A DNA stretch of 64,000 bases, taken from Planctomycetota bacterium (GTDB taxonomy: Bacteria; Planctomycetota; Planctomycetia; Pirellulales; Pirellulaceae). The position numbers were made by a program, and so were the translations under genes. Below are positions 29,270 through 38,393 of this stretch, one piece after another (within the stretch, counting starts at the first letter, position 1; each line of letters opens with the position of its first letter). The DNA lies in the NCBI GenBank assembly GCA_014238905.1, contig JABAAE010000002.1, positions 62,001 through 126,000 on the forward strand, read 5' to 3'. Under the pieces are notes generated by a model that worked only from the letters and a program-made list of their open reading frames with translations, was not told the origin of the DNA and made no database searches.

Positions 29270-30409
29270 ATGACTGAATCTCCACCAATGCCCACGCCCC
29301 TATCGTTCACTCTCATTTGCCTGCTACTGATTGGGCTTTGCACCCAGTGCAGGGCTGATGAACGACCGCCCAAAGAGGGAGCCGAACATCCAACAGAATC
29401 GACGTACCGGCTGGTTTGGCAAGATGAGTTCGCCGGCACCAAGCTTGACCGCTCCAAATGGGTTCCCGAAGACGACACGGTGATTGGCCAATACGGTCAC
29501 GGCAATGGTGAATCGCAGGCCTATGTCGACGCCGAAGGCGAAACGTTTTATGTGAAGGACGGCAGGCTGACCATAGTGGCCAGACATGCGCCTGGAAGGA
29601 AGTATCCACTAAAAGACCGACCGTACGGCAAAATCCTGAAGGAGATTGATCATCAGACATTCAGATCCGCGAAACTACGGACCAGAAAACTGGCATCGTT
29701 CACCTACGGGATTTTCGAGGCGCGTATCAAGAATCCAACAGACGCCGCCGGAAAGAAGACAGCCATCCCGACATGGCCGGCATTTTGGATGCTCCCTGAG
29801 GAAAAGACTGCCCCTTATCGCGGATACTGGGACGAGGCAGCCGCCACCAAAAATCTAAAGTGGACTTACAGCTCCTGGCCCTACAGCGGTGAGATTGACA
29901 TCATGGAGATGTCTGGCAGGGCCACACGGTTGTACCATGGTGGTGCGGCCTATCACACCAGCCCGAAGAATTGGACCGCTGGTCACATTGGCTGGTATTC
30001 CCACTATCGCCGTTTTGACGGCAGGATTGACCCCAGGCAGTGGATTGCCGATCAGGTGTTGGACAAGGCATTGCAGCCAAAAGCGGGAGAGGACTCCTAC
30101 TCTACCGACTATCACATCTACGGATGCAAATGGACCAAAAGCCGGATCGTGTTTATGCTCGACCACAAGGAATGGGGGCCTGGCTTGGATTTGACGGACA
30201 AAAAAAAGTTCGGCGGCAAGAGCATTTACAACGACTATCCCTTTTTCCTGATTCTCAACCAAGCCATTGGAGGCAACTATTTTGGCGTCTGGGGGCCCGA
30301 CGACAAAGGCCCCGACAAGAAGGACAAGAATGAGCTTTATGAGGTTGGATTGTTTCCGCAGTTCATGAACATCGACTGGGTACGTGTCTATCAGCAGGAT
30401 GGCAAATAA
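29270..30409 (+). CDS. Secreted GH16 glycoside hydrolase
   Basis: 379 residues of the laminarinase/agarase/carrageenase-type GH16 family, which cleaves beta-1,3 or beta-1,4 glucans and galactans. A signal peptide spans about residues 7-27 (PLSFTLICLLLIGLCTQCRA). The catalytic motif E-x-D-x-x-E is SGEIDIMEMSG with Glu208, Asp210 and Glu213; LVWQDEFAGTKLDRSKW at 48-64 and TWPAFWMLPEE near 170 are typical strands of the jelly roll, and it closes with NIDWVRVYQQDG. Exact substrate cannot be told from motifs alone. Located beside an integrase remnant, so horizontal acquisition of a polysaccharide-degrading gene is plausible. The ATG at 29270 is preceded by AAGAAG. Confidence 0.9.
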   Translation: MTESPPMPTPLSFTLICLLLIGLCTQCRADERPPKEGAEHPTESTYRLVWQDEFAGTKLDRSKWVPEDDTVIGQYGHGNGESQAYVDAEGETFYVKDGRLTIVARHAPGRKYPLKDRPYGKILKEIDHQTFRSAKLRTRKLASFTYGIFEARIKNPTDAAGKKTAIPTWPAFWMLPEEKTAPYRGYWDEAAATKNLKWTYSSWPYSGEIDIMEMSGRATRLYHGGAAYHTSPKNWTAGHIGWYSHYRRFDGRIDPRQWIADQVLDKALQPKAGEDSYSTDYHIYGCKWTKSRIVFMLDHKEWGPGLDLTDKKKFGGKSIYNDYPFFLILNQAIGGNYFGVWGPDDKGPDKKDKNELYEVGLFPQFMNIDWVRVYQQDGK

Positions 30410-30506
30410 AGGGGTGCAACCAACCCCAACACCGCCGTGCAACTGAAAGAACCAATGCCTCTCGTCGCGATCTGGTTAACCTGGAGGTTCGGAGGCAAAT
30501 AATATC

Positions 30507-31517
30507 GTGAAACAACAGCATCCTTTAGAAAAGCAAGTCATATCGGCAGTGAAGAACTTTGCCGTCTCGATTAATTCTGGAAGCAAAGTGATGGCTGAGA
30601 TGTCTTCACTTGTCGATGTGACGTCCCAATTGCCTTTATCAAACCTGGATTATTGGGAGAGGTTAATTCGAAGGGAGTTTTTCTCGGCACTCGAATCCTC
30701 CTCTCATCCCAAGTGGAAAATCTGGATAAAACCTTTCCCATTTTCCACATGGTTAGATGTAATTAGTTGGGATGGATATAAACGCGAGAAAACATTACGA
30801 ACACTGACAGGTAACGCGCCAAATAGTTTCTTCCTTGCTTTGACTTTTCGGCGACTCAATGACTGGGCGGCACCCGTTCGAGAAGCTGCTAGAGATAAGC
30901 TTCCTCTGATTGCAAAGGAATCCGACCCTTTGCATGTTACAGATGCGATTTGCGCTACCCTTTCTTACTGGACTTCCTGGGGACGGATTGGAGAGTTGGA
31001 AAAGAAATCGTTGCTAGAAATAATTTCCAGAAAAGAGATAGGTGAAGCTCTGAAATTGAGATTGATATCATCCACATCAGGGCCGATGACATCATTATTC
31101 GCACAGGTGGGCCGTACTTCCATTCTTGATAAATACCTTGATGAAATTGCTGAAAACGCGATTCAACCATCGGTTAGAGCGAAAGCTTATCGAAGCCAAC
31201 TGGGAGGAAGAATGGCATGGGTGGAAGGGTGGAAATGGGAATGGACCGACATTCGATACTGTGAAGGGAAGTCACAACCGATAGTTTCCCAACGAGATTT
31301 AACTATTAGTTTTCCCTTTCTGGAGACATTGAGAAAATCAGCAGGTGATCGCTCGTCTGTAGTGAGGCGGGTAGCCGCTGAATTTCTTATTCGTGAATTC
31401 AATACTTGGGGCGATGAGTCATTGCGATTGGCAAAGATCTTTGCATCTGACAAATCCCCTTCAGTAGCCGAACGGGGCAGGTTTGCCTTAAATAGGCTTG
31501 AGGAAGGCCAAGTATGA
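30507..31517 (+). CDS. HEAT-like repeat protein, unknown function
   Basis: 336 residues without a recognised family. Helical repeats of HEAT type are suggested by RLNDWAAPVREAARDKLPLI near residue 113 and by VVRRVAAEFLIREFNTWG and SPSVAERGRFALNRLEEG at the end. No signal peptide or membrane segment, so cytoplasmic. Start is a GTG at 30507 with GGAGG eleven bases upstream, which supports translation. By eye the gene is clearly AT-richer and uses different codons from its neighbours, consistent with foreign origin; it lies in the segment after the tRNA and integrase remnant. It could be a cassette-type accessory gene, inferred. Confidence 0.7.
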   Translation: MKQQHPLEKQVISAVKNFAVSINSGSKVMAEMSSLVDVTSQLPLSNLDYWERLIRREFFSALESSSHPKWKIWIKPFPFSTWLDVISWDGYKREKTLRTLTGNAPNSFFLALTFRRLNDWAAPVREAARDKLPLIAKESDPLHVTDAICATLSYWTSWGRIGELEKKSLLEIISRKEIGEALKLRLISSTSGPMTSLFAQVGRTSILDKYLDEIAENAIQPSVRAKAYRSQLGGRMAWVEGWKWEWTDIRYCEGKSQPIVSQRDLTISFPFLETLRKSAGDRSSVVRRVAAEFLIREFNTWGDESLRLAKIFASDKSPSVAERGRFALNRLEEGQV

Positions 31518-31901
31518 TTGACCGATGTTACCTCCTAACCACGCCATCCAATTCAGTCCCTTCGGTCGCCGGACCTCGCTAACGCTCGGCCGTTGATGGA
31601 AAATGTTCTCCCGCTTACATTTTTTGACAATTCTGAATTTCCTGAACCCACTCTTGTGATGGCGATCATTCCCCACAAACTTGCCAACGCCGTCGTTTAA
31701 TTCGGACCTCTCCACATAGGTCTTCATCATACACCAACAAAGCTTACCGACTCCAACCATTGATCTTTCCCAACCACCTACATTCGATTCTCACCTTGCG
31801 ATTTTTCGTCAGTCTGTCAACAAGAAAATGATGGGCCAAGGGAAACCCTTCAAGACTGTGGAATACATGCCAAAAAGGACGATCTAAAATCGAAAGATGG
31901 G
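31518..31901. other. Gap with a structured GC-rich segment
   Basis: 384 bases. From 31545 to 31600 there is an imperfect self-complementary stretch (CCATC near 31549 with GATGG near 31597, and GGTCGCCGGACC inside). It follows the HEAT-like gene immediately and could be a dispersed palindromic element or recombination site. The minus-strand frame over it (31488-31760) lacks a family signal and I do not call it. Confidence 0.35.
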
Positions 31902-34900
31902 TTACTGCGGTATCTTGTGCACGGTGTACCAGGCTTCATTGTGCAAGAGGTTACTACCATCCGCGGCGATCAGTTTGCCGAGGTTGATCTCGTACACCAT
32001 TCCAATCGAATAGGACTCAACAGGAAAGGTCAAGGTGATCGCCGTGCGATCCGCCGAAAGTTCCACCGATTGCACGGGCACAATCTGTTCATCCGCCTGC
32101 GGAGAACCGTAATTTCCTGTGTACAGATAGTGGTAGCGTTTGATTCGGAATTGGCCGGCGATGAGCTGTGAATCCACCGCAAGTGGCTTGGTCAATTTCA
32201 CGCGAAACCCTGTTCCGCCGGGCCGAATTTGAACGGCATGGATGGCAAGCGGCTTCTTGCCATCGAACGCCATACGGGTCAATCCGCTGGTGAGCGACGC
32301 CATATACAGTTGATGATCCGGACCGAACTTCATCCTCTCACAGCCCAGCGGCTGTCCATCCACAAAGCGGAAACATGCTCCTTGATATTGGCCGTCCACT
32401 TCCTCCAAGGCGACACGCATGATTCCTGCATTGGCCCCATACCCCACGTCGCCGATGAACATCTGATTGGCAAACGGACCAAAACGGCCTTGGGTTGAAT
32501 CGGACACCGGTCCTGATGTGCTACGACTGCGGCCATAGGGAAGCCAGACAGCGGTACGGCCATTGGGATACGATCCTTTCGGCAGAGCATCCTCTTTAGT
32601 CTCGGGATGACCGTAGAATCGCCCCGGCACCACATGTGCCAACTTGCATGCCTGGATCCAATCACCCTGGTTGTCGGTGAAGAACATGTTGCCCTCAGGC
32701 CCCTCGGCAATACCGTTTGGTACACGACAGCCATTGGCGATGACCTCGAGTTTCTCTGATTCGTGCGCCACTCGCAAAATGGACCCTCGCCACCGCCCAG
32801 GATTGACATAGCCCGGATTGGTCCAGAAATAGCCGGTATTCAAGGCAAACCAAAGATTCTTCTGCGGGTCGACGCCAAGGCCGAAGCAGTATTCGTGCCA
32901 TCCGGTTGATAGCCCCCAACCAGTGGCCACTGTGCGAAAGTGGTCAACCGTGCCATCGCCGTCACGGTCGATCAATTCTGTAATTTCAGGCTTCTGCGCA
33001 ACATACAGACGGCCATCGACTACGGCGAGGCCGATCGGATGATAGAGACCGGTCGCGTAGCGTTGCCACCTTACCTGTTCTGGACTTCCAACCGGCGGAA
33101 TTCGCGTCCGCCAGATCTGTCCTTCGGTCATGGAAATGGCGTACATCGTACCCTCGTCGTCGAACGCGATATCCGACGGACGCCAAGTCGGAAAGGGTGC
33201 GGGGATTGTTTCCATCACGTAGCCAGGTCTGGCATCGCGGCGGATCGTAGCCACGCCATTTTTTGCGCGGCCCGATTCATCTCCCACCTTGGTCCAACTC
33301 TTACCATCCTCTGAAACTTCGATTCGATAGGCAACCGTCAGGCGGTCTCGGCAAACGCCAGTCCGATCGCGCGCCCAAACGATTTTGCGCATCTCGACCA
33401 ATTCGGGAAATTCGATCTGCGCCCAACCACCACCGCGTTCAGAACTAATCCAACTATGTGAATTACCCAACCTGCCATCATTTAAATGCGGAATCTGGTG
33501 AATGGAATAACCGGAGATGACCGATGAGGCACTGGCCTTTGCCTCAAGCGCCAAGTTCAACTTGGGATCTGCTCCATACACTTCCAATTCATCAATGCCT
33601 GGCTCGCTGTTATCATTGGTTCGAGTGGTCACAAATCGTAGAAATCGCCCCCGTGCCGCTGGAAACTCATCGACGTTTTCCTGCGGCTGCACGGCTGGTC
33701 GCTGAGCGAGCGAAGGCCGCGTTCGTTCGATTTCAACAACCGGCAGCAGGGACGGCGGTTGCCGGGGACGATCAAACGAGTCGCTCATGATCGGCGGGCT
33801 CTTTGCAAGCAAAACAAGTTCCGCCGCCGAAGGTTCAGCATGACGGCCACGGTACCTCCAATGATCGACGCGGAGGACAAGCGACCTGCCAGCCGCTGCG
33901 GGGCGTGACACCAACCGCCATGCAGACGCATCGTTTTTATCGCTGGCCAGCCAAGACGTTCCGGCCGACTCTTGAACACAAAGCACGCGATTCACGCCGC
34001 CTGAACGACAGCCAAACAGCGAGGTCTTACTGAGTGGGCCAGTTGCCACATCTTTCTCTCCTACGGCGTTATATAATTGATAATCGTCGCCGATTGGCAC
34101 CGCAAACGAAACCTGCGCCCCGGCCGGCAGCCCGGTGAATCGAAACTCGCGGGCAAAGCCTTGCCAGGTGGGCCGGCTTTCCGCATGGACATCTTCGCTT
34201 ACGGTAATCCTTTGCTTACCTACCAGAACGCGATAGTGAAGGCGGACTGCGGATTTACCAATCTGATAGCCATCAAACCGAGTTCCCACATTCGGATCAC
34301 TGTTTGCTGACGGTTCAAACGCTTTCCAATCCGGGCGGTCTGAAAGTCGAAAACTCAACGGGTGCGGCCCGTCTGCCATCTGGTCCGCCGCTCCCCCATC
34401 GCGGTGCCAGTACAATCCAAAATAATTCTGAGGGGAACTCTTCACAAAACCGTCGACCCAAGTGGCAACGGTGCGCAGGCGATCCGCATCAAACAGCACC
34501 GTGCCGCCGACAAATCCCAACGCGACAGCCCGCGGATATTTGAGGTTGCCTTCCACCGCCACCTCACCCCGCTGCACAACCGGCCGCCAAGGCAGCGGAT
34601 CATCGGGCACGCTTTGGGAAAAGAGGTCAGTCGGTGGCTGCAATTCGCGAGCACGATTCGAGCCGCCGTCACGCAATTCAATGAGATATCGCACCAGATC
34701 CAAGAACTGACGGCGGTTCGCTAACTGGTTGATCTGACCGGTTGGCATGATCGACTTGGTTGCCCGCTGGCGATTCTCGATATCCTGTTTTTTCAATGTT
34801 AGTAGCTTATCGGGTTGCGCAGCGTTACGCAGAACAAGTCGCTCTGCTGTATCCTCCACTGCCACACCGGAAATTAATCGGCCATCGGTGGTTTCGACGG

Positions 34901-35252
34901 TGACGGTGGCGTAAGCTGCAGCGATCGTTTTCGACGGTTGCAGGACCGCTTCCACCAACGCAGCGTCGCTGGTCTCCGGGTCGACCCTGGTTAAGTCCGG
35001 GCCGATCGTAGAGGGGCGATCACCTACGCTGTGACATGTCGAGCATGCCATTGCCCGAGCGTAAAAAACGGCTGCCCCACGAACGGGATCACCCACGCGT
35101 CGGGCGTCTGCAGCAAGCGCAAGCGGCTGTTCCATCAGAAGTCGGTCTTCCAGCGATTGAGCTGACATTTGCTGAGCGGCACCAACCACGTGCACCAGCC
35201 CGAAAAACAAGGCAAACAAAAAATCGAAAATTGAGATATTTGGCTTCTTCAT
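31902..35252 (-). CDS. Secreted PVC-type cytochrome c / discoidin / beta-propeller protein
   Basis: 1116 residues from the ATG at 35252, chosen because it opens a signal peptide (ISIFDFLFALFFGLVHVVGA); the open frame runs to 35492 without family match. Domains in order: a class I cytochrome c (CSTCHSVGDRPSTIGPDL, about residues 60-190; Met ligand region SIMPTGQ), a long sugar-binding-like beta region to about 560, an F5/8 type C (discoidin) domain with LNLALEAKASASSVISGYS and WAQIEFPELVEMRKIVWARD (about 580-720), then a six-bladed propeller of the PQQ-dependent sugar-dehydrogenase-like PVC type (VPNGIAEGPEGNMFFTDNQG, PFANQMFIGDVGYG, MKFGPDHQLYMASL). This architecture is typical of planctomycete and verrucomicrobial surface oxidoreductase candidates. 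By eye it is GC-richer than its neighbours. Confidence 0.85.
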   Translation of the reverse strand: MKKPNISIFDFLFALFFGLVHVVGAAQQMSAQSLEDRLLMEQPLALAADARRVGDPVRGAAVFYARAMACSTCHSVGDRPSTIGPDLTRVDPETSDAALVEAVLQPSKTIAAAYATVTVETTDGRLISGVAVEDTAERLVLRNAAQPDKLLTLKKQDIENRQRATKSIMPTGQINQLANRRQFLDLVRYLIELRDGGSNRARELQPPTDLFSQSVPDDPLPWRPVVQRGEVAVEGNLKYPRAVALGFVGGTVLFDADRLRTVATWVDGFVKSSPQNYFGLYWHRDGGAADQMADGPHPLSFRLSDRPDWKAFEPSANSDPNVGTRFDGYQIGKSAVRLHYRVLVGKQRITVSEDVHAESRPTWQGFAREFRFTGLPAGAQVSFAVPIGDDYQLYNAVGEKDVATGPLSKTSLFGCRSGGVNRVLCVQESAGTSWLASDKNDASAWRLVSRPAAAGRSLVLRVDHWRYRGRHAEPSAAELVLLAKSPPIMSDSFDRPRQPPSLLPVVEIERTRPSLAQRPAVQPQENVDEFPAARGRFLRFVTTRTNDNSEPGIDELEVYGADPKLNLALEAKASASSVISGYSIHQIPHLNDGRLGNSHSWISSERGGGWAQIEFPELVEMRKIVWARDRTGVCRDRLTVAYRIEVSEDGKSWTKVGDESGRAKNGVATIRRDARPGYVMETIPAPFPTWRPSDIAFDDEGTMYAISMTEGQIWRTRIPPVGSPEQVRWQRYATGLYHPIGLAVVDGRLYVAQKPEITELIDRDGDGTVDHFRTVATGWGLSTGWHEYCFGLGVDPQKNLWFALNTGYFWTNPGYVNPGRWRGSILRVAHESEKLEVIANGCRVPNGIAEGPEGNMFFTDNQGDWIQACKLAHVVPGRFYGHPETKEDALPKGSYPNGRTAVWLPYGRSRSTSGPVSDSTQGRFGPFANQMFIGDVGYGANAGIMRVALEEVDGQYQGACFRFVDGQPLGCERMKFGPDHQLYMASLTSGLTRMAFDGKKPLAIHAVQIRPGGTGFRVKLTKPLAVDSQLIAGQFRIKRYHYLYTGNYGSPQADEQIVPVQSVELSADRTAITLTFPVESYSIGMVYEINLGKLIAADGSNLLHNEAWYTVHKIPQ

Positions 35253-35670
35253 TTCATCAACCCAAGGCCTGATTTCGCGCATCCAGGAGTCGCGGAATTT
35301 AATATTATTGAGATCGTCGCCATCCTGATGCGGCTCTAGTCTTGATGGAATCGCGTCCTGGAAAAGATCTTGAAGTTTTGTTCTGTTCCCTGTCCTTGCT
35401 ATGGTAACAAAACCGATGACAAGTGTTTGCTGTGAACTTGGCCTCTCCATGAGCACGATTGGACATCCACCCAGCAAAAAATCGCTCGGCAACGAATAGT
35501 CGCTATTAGAGTCTATCCAACAACGCTTAGGGCAAAAATGGCTTTCACGGCAAGTCGTTCACGCCAAGCAATTGGTGCGATGAATCGGGGACAGCGACAA
35601 ACTGCCGATGCCAACTACACCTTGTCTTTGGAGCACCTACAGCAGAACTTTCCCAACCACAGGGTCGGTT
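35253..35670. other. Gap between island and polysaccharide locus
   Basis: 418 bases, the first 240 of which are open upstream of the PVC-type protein but show no family match. A plus-strand frame at 35538-35771 overlaps the end of the membrane-protein gene antisense and has no ribosome site, so it is not called. Nothing else recognised. Confidence 0.45.
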
Positions 35671-37101
35671 TCAATGCTGACAGGGTGAGCCATTGCTTTG
35701 AGGCACTGGCCGAAACGTCAGGATCTTCGCCAAGAACGGATTTTGATACGCGCAAAGAGGATGTTCATTAGGAACACCAGCCTTGATGTTGATTTCCTGC
35801 TGCTCTTCCCGGAAGACAAATCGGACGTTTAGATCTTCAGTGGCGTTGCTCAAGATGCGTTGGAATTCAAAAGCCGTTATGTACATCTCTTTATCAAGAT
35901 AGTTTTTTTGCAGAAGAGAATAATCGGTTTCGGTGATTTGGACCAAATCGTCCTGATAGTTGGCCAGTCTCAACGCTGGCATAAAAAAATGGTTATTGAC
36001 ACCACCTTCGGTTCGCAAATTGCTATACATCGTAAAACAGGTTTCTGTCTTGAAACCGAGGTATTGCGAACTCCCGTTCAAAAACACCAGGGGCACAAGC
36101 AGCCATAAAAAACCGGGCCGATAATGAGATGGCAAATCCGGGCCGCTGGTAGCAACCGAAGAATATCGCTTTACAGAAAAGCAGTACAACAATGCCACAG
36201 CTAAAGACCACAAAATCCAAATCAGCCACGGAATTTGATAGATTTTCACCGGACCCAGTGCATCTCGATAACGCCCTGCCCACTCCGCACCAACAATCAA
36301 CAAGGCCACCATAGCGGCAACAACCCGAAGGGCAATTCTTGCAAACCCCAACGTTCTTGCTCCCACTTTTGATTCGAGCCAATTCCGTAAATCATTGACG
36401 ACCCCGGTAATTCCCGGCAGCAGAAACAGAGCGTAGACAGCAAAGGCCAGCCCAGAAAACGTTCGGTGCCCAATTAACCCCAGCATGACATGAAAACCAA
36501 GCCCCAATAGAACAGCTATCCACTGCGTTCTTTTAAAAGTTAAGAGAACAGGAATCGCCAATTCCACTATAATCGTTCCGCCTATCGCAAGATTGTGAGT
36601 CAACGCATTATTCGGGATCAACGGAAAGCGACGCACGAGGTCGTCGAACATGACCACAACACAACTTTGATTCGCATCAAAAAAACCAGCGTTCAATTTT
36701 GCAAGAATCGCGAAATAATACATGACAATCATCGACACACACAAAACGGGTGCCGACCTATCGATGATTGCAGCTCTGCCATCGCCGTTTCGCTGGAGCA
36801 TCGACCAGCCCACTGCCGTCAACAGAACGGCATTAAAAAGAGTTTCGACCAGAATATGGTTGACCACAAACGGCCATTGCAAAACATTATAGATAATGCT
36901 CGTCAACAACATCATGGAAAACAAGACAATTGAACGGGGGAAAAACAGTGTTGCCAAAGCAACGCCTGTTAGACCCCACCCCCAGGGATTCCCTTCCCCG
37001 ATCCATCCGTTGTAAAACTCTTGATGCACCAGTGCCTGACAGGCCCACAAAAATGTGAACACCGTCAGCGGGTCGATGGATCGTTTTATTGGTTCTTTCA
37101 T
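35671..37101 (-). CDS. HTTM-like polytopic membrane protein
   Basis: 476 residues with about ten predicted membrane helices. The hydrophobic pattern plus WIGEGNPWGWGLTGVAL, FNAVLLTAVGWSMLQR and the segment ILAKLNAGFFDANQSCVVVM resemble HTTM (horizontally transferred transmembrane) proteins, relatives of vitamin K-dependent gamma-carboxylase; FAILAKLNAGFF matches the YYLAKLN-type signature seen there. Residues after about 385 form a soluble C-terminal region. The ATG at 37101 has AGGA six bases upstream and begins MKEPIKR. It is the last gene of the left polysaccharide arm, 41 bases after the ATP-grasp gene. Activity unknown; carboxylase chemistry is not established. Confidence 0.65.
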   Translation of the reverse strand: MKEPIKRSIDPLTVFTFLWACQALVHQEFYNGWIGEGNPWGWGLTGVALATLFFPRSIVLFSMMLLTSIIYNVLQWPFVVNHILVETLFNAVLLTAVGWSMLQRNGDGRAAIIDRSAPVLCVSMIVMYYFAILAKLNAGFFDANQSCVVVMFDDLVRRFPLIPNNALTHNLAIGGTIIVELAIPVLLTFKRTQWIAVLLGLGFHVMLGLIGHRTFSGLAFAVYALFLLPGITGVVNDLRNWLESKVGARTLGFARIALRVVAAMVALLIVGAEWAGRYRDALGPVKIYQIPWLIWILWSLAVALLYCFSVKRYSSVATSGPDLPSHYRPGFLWLLVPLVFLNGSSQYLGFKTETCFTMYSNLRTEGGVNNHFFMPALRLANYQDDLVQITETDYSLLQKNYLDKEMYITAFEFQRILSNATEDLNVRFVFREEQQEINIKAGVPNEHPLCAYQNPFLAKILTFRPVPQSNGSPCQH

Positions 37102-37142
37102 TTGGTGTCCTGACCGATGATGTTGGCCTGATCTGCCCAATA

Positions 37143-38327
37143 CTATTTTTTTGATGAGCTAAGCCAGTTCTTGAGCCGACGCCAATACGCCTTCAAACTG
37201 GGCAGCGGATCGCTCCAGCTAAACAACGGGAAGCTCTGCTTATGACAAAGGCTTTGCAGCCATTTTCGCCAAGTTATTTCCCCTTCGCGCCTGAGTGCCA
37301 AAAACGCTCGAAAATCATCTGCTGGATAGAGCAATCGCTCTCCAACACTAAAATCGACTAATGGTTTTTGCTCTAAACCGAGGATTCGTTTGTAGACAAA
37401 TCGGCTCAAATCAAACCCACTCTTGGCTACCAGTCCATTGGCTTCGGTAAACCTCGCATTGCATTCAATCAGTTTGAGAACTCCATCCCGGGAATCCAAC
37501 TTGAATTCAGCATTTGCCAGTCCCCGCAACCCGGCCGCCTGAAAGAGCTTTAACGCCAACTCCTTAATCCCCGGTACGTTGTCGGTAATGTGGTAGCAAC
37601 CCAATCCCATATTGGGCGGGTTTCGCCGAATAATGCGTTTGGAAAAGTCAAACTGTGGTTTCCCCTGTTGATCAAGGTAGGTGTAGTAACTGCACAGCAA
37701 GTCGTCGTTACCTGGAATCTTTTCCATCAGCAAAAACTCCACGCCCGCTCCCAATAAAATCTCGCCCCCTTCCAGAACACCCTGAAAGTCATTGGCAACA
37801 AAAAACTTTCCCTTGAAACGATCGGTAAAGGCAGGAGAAGACTTTGGCTTTACCAGTAGCGGATAGACCAGAGAACTCCGAACTGCATCAAGATCCTGCC
37901 TGTCGGAGATCTTCCAGTGCTTTGGAGTCGGAACTCCAGCAGCAACCGCAATATCATAGGTTTTCTGTTTGTCCAACATGGAAAGCTGAGCTTCCACATT
38001 GGATTCATCCAGTTTGAATTTTCGGGAAAGTTGGGAACGATGATTGGCAATAATTTCCAAACCAACGTCGCTGGCAGCTAAAAGTATTGAGGGACAATAA
38101 ACGTCCGATTCCGACCCTAATAAAAACTTCTCCCATGTTTTCTGGTAATCCTTGCCATCCACCAGAGGGATCCTGGTAGCAAATCGTGAGCTGCAAACCG
38201 TGGCGTCGATTTTGTTTAGGGCATGGATCTTGACGCCCATCCGCCCGAGGCTTCGCGCAATCGAAAGCGCATTAGCGCCACCGCCGATGATGATGACAGG
38301 CAGCTTTTCTTTTTCAAAATTTTTCAT
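37143..38327 (-). CDS. ATP-grasp ligase, carbamoyl-phosphate-synthase-like
   Basis: 394 residues from the ATG at 38327, which starts just before the Rossmann-like PVIIIGGGANALSIARSL; the frame is open to 38378. ATP-grasp features: LSMLDKQKTYDIAVAAGVPTP (the K-x6-A pre-ATP segment), YPLLVKPKSSPAF (ATP-binding Lys), EFLLMEKIPGNDDLL, then metal and ligase residues in AEFKLDSRDGVLKLIECNARF (E-x-N-x-R). Such enzymes join a carboxylate to an amine or thiol through an acyl phosphate. In glycan loci they are suspected of adding amino acids to sugars or making precursors. It adjoins a second, different ATP-grasp gene; see findings. Confidence 0.85.
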   Translation of the reverse strand: MKNFEKEKLPVIIIGGGANALSIARSLGRMGVKIHALNKIDATVCSSRFATRIPLVDGKDYQKTWEKFLLGSESDVYCPSILLAASDVGLEIIANHRSQLSRKFKLDESNVEAQLSMLDKQKTYDIAVAAGVPTPKHWKISDRQDLDAVRSSLVYPLLVKPKSSPAFTDRFKGKFFVANDFQGVLEGGEILLGAGVEFLLMEKIPGNDDLLCSYYTYLDQQGKPQFDFSKRIIRRNPPNMGLGCYHITDNVPGIKELALKLFQAAGLRGLANAEFKLDSRDGVLKLIECNARFTEANGLVAKSGFDLSRFVYKRILGLEQKPLVDFSVGERLLYPADDFRAFLALRREGEITWRKWLQSLCHKQSFPLFSWSDPLPSLKAYWRRLKNWLSSSKK

Positions 38328-38393
38328 AACTGATGTCAAAAGGACTGTTGCATTCCAAAAACAAGGAAACCACTGCATAGGTTTCGCCCGTTT

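Noticed and set aside
31488..31760. 90-residue minus frame in the gap after the HEAT-like gene
   Set aside because: It runs over a self-complementary segment and into the HEAT-like gene, without start context.
35538..35771. 77-residue plus-strand frame
   Set aside because: Overlaps the end of the HTTM gene antisense, without a ribosome site or family.
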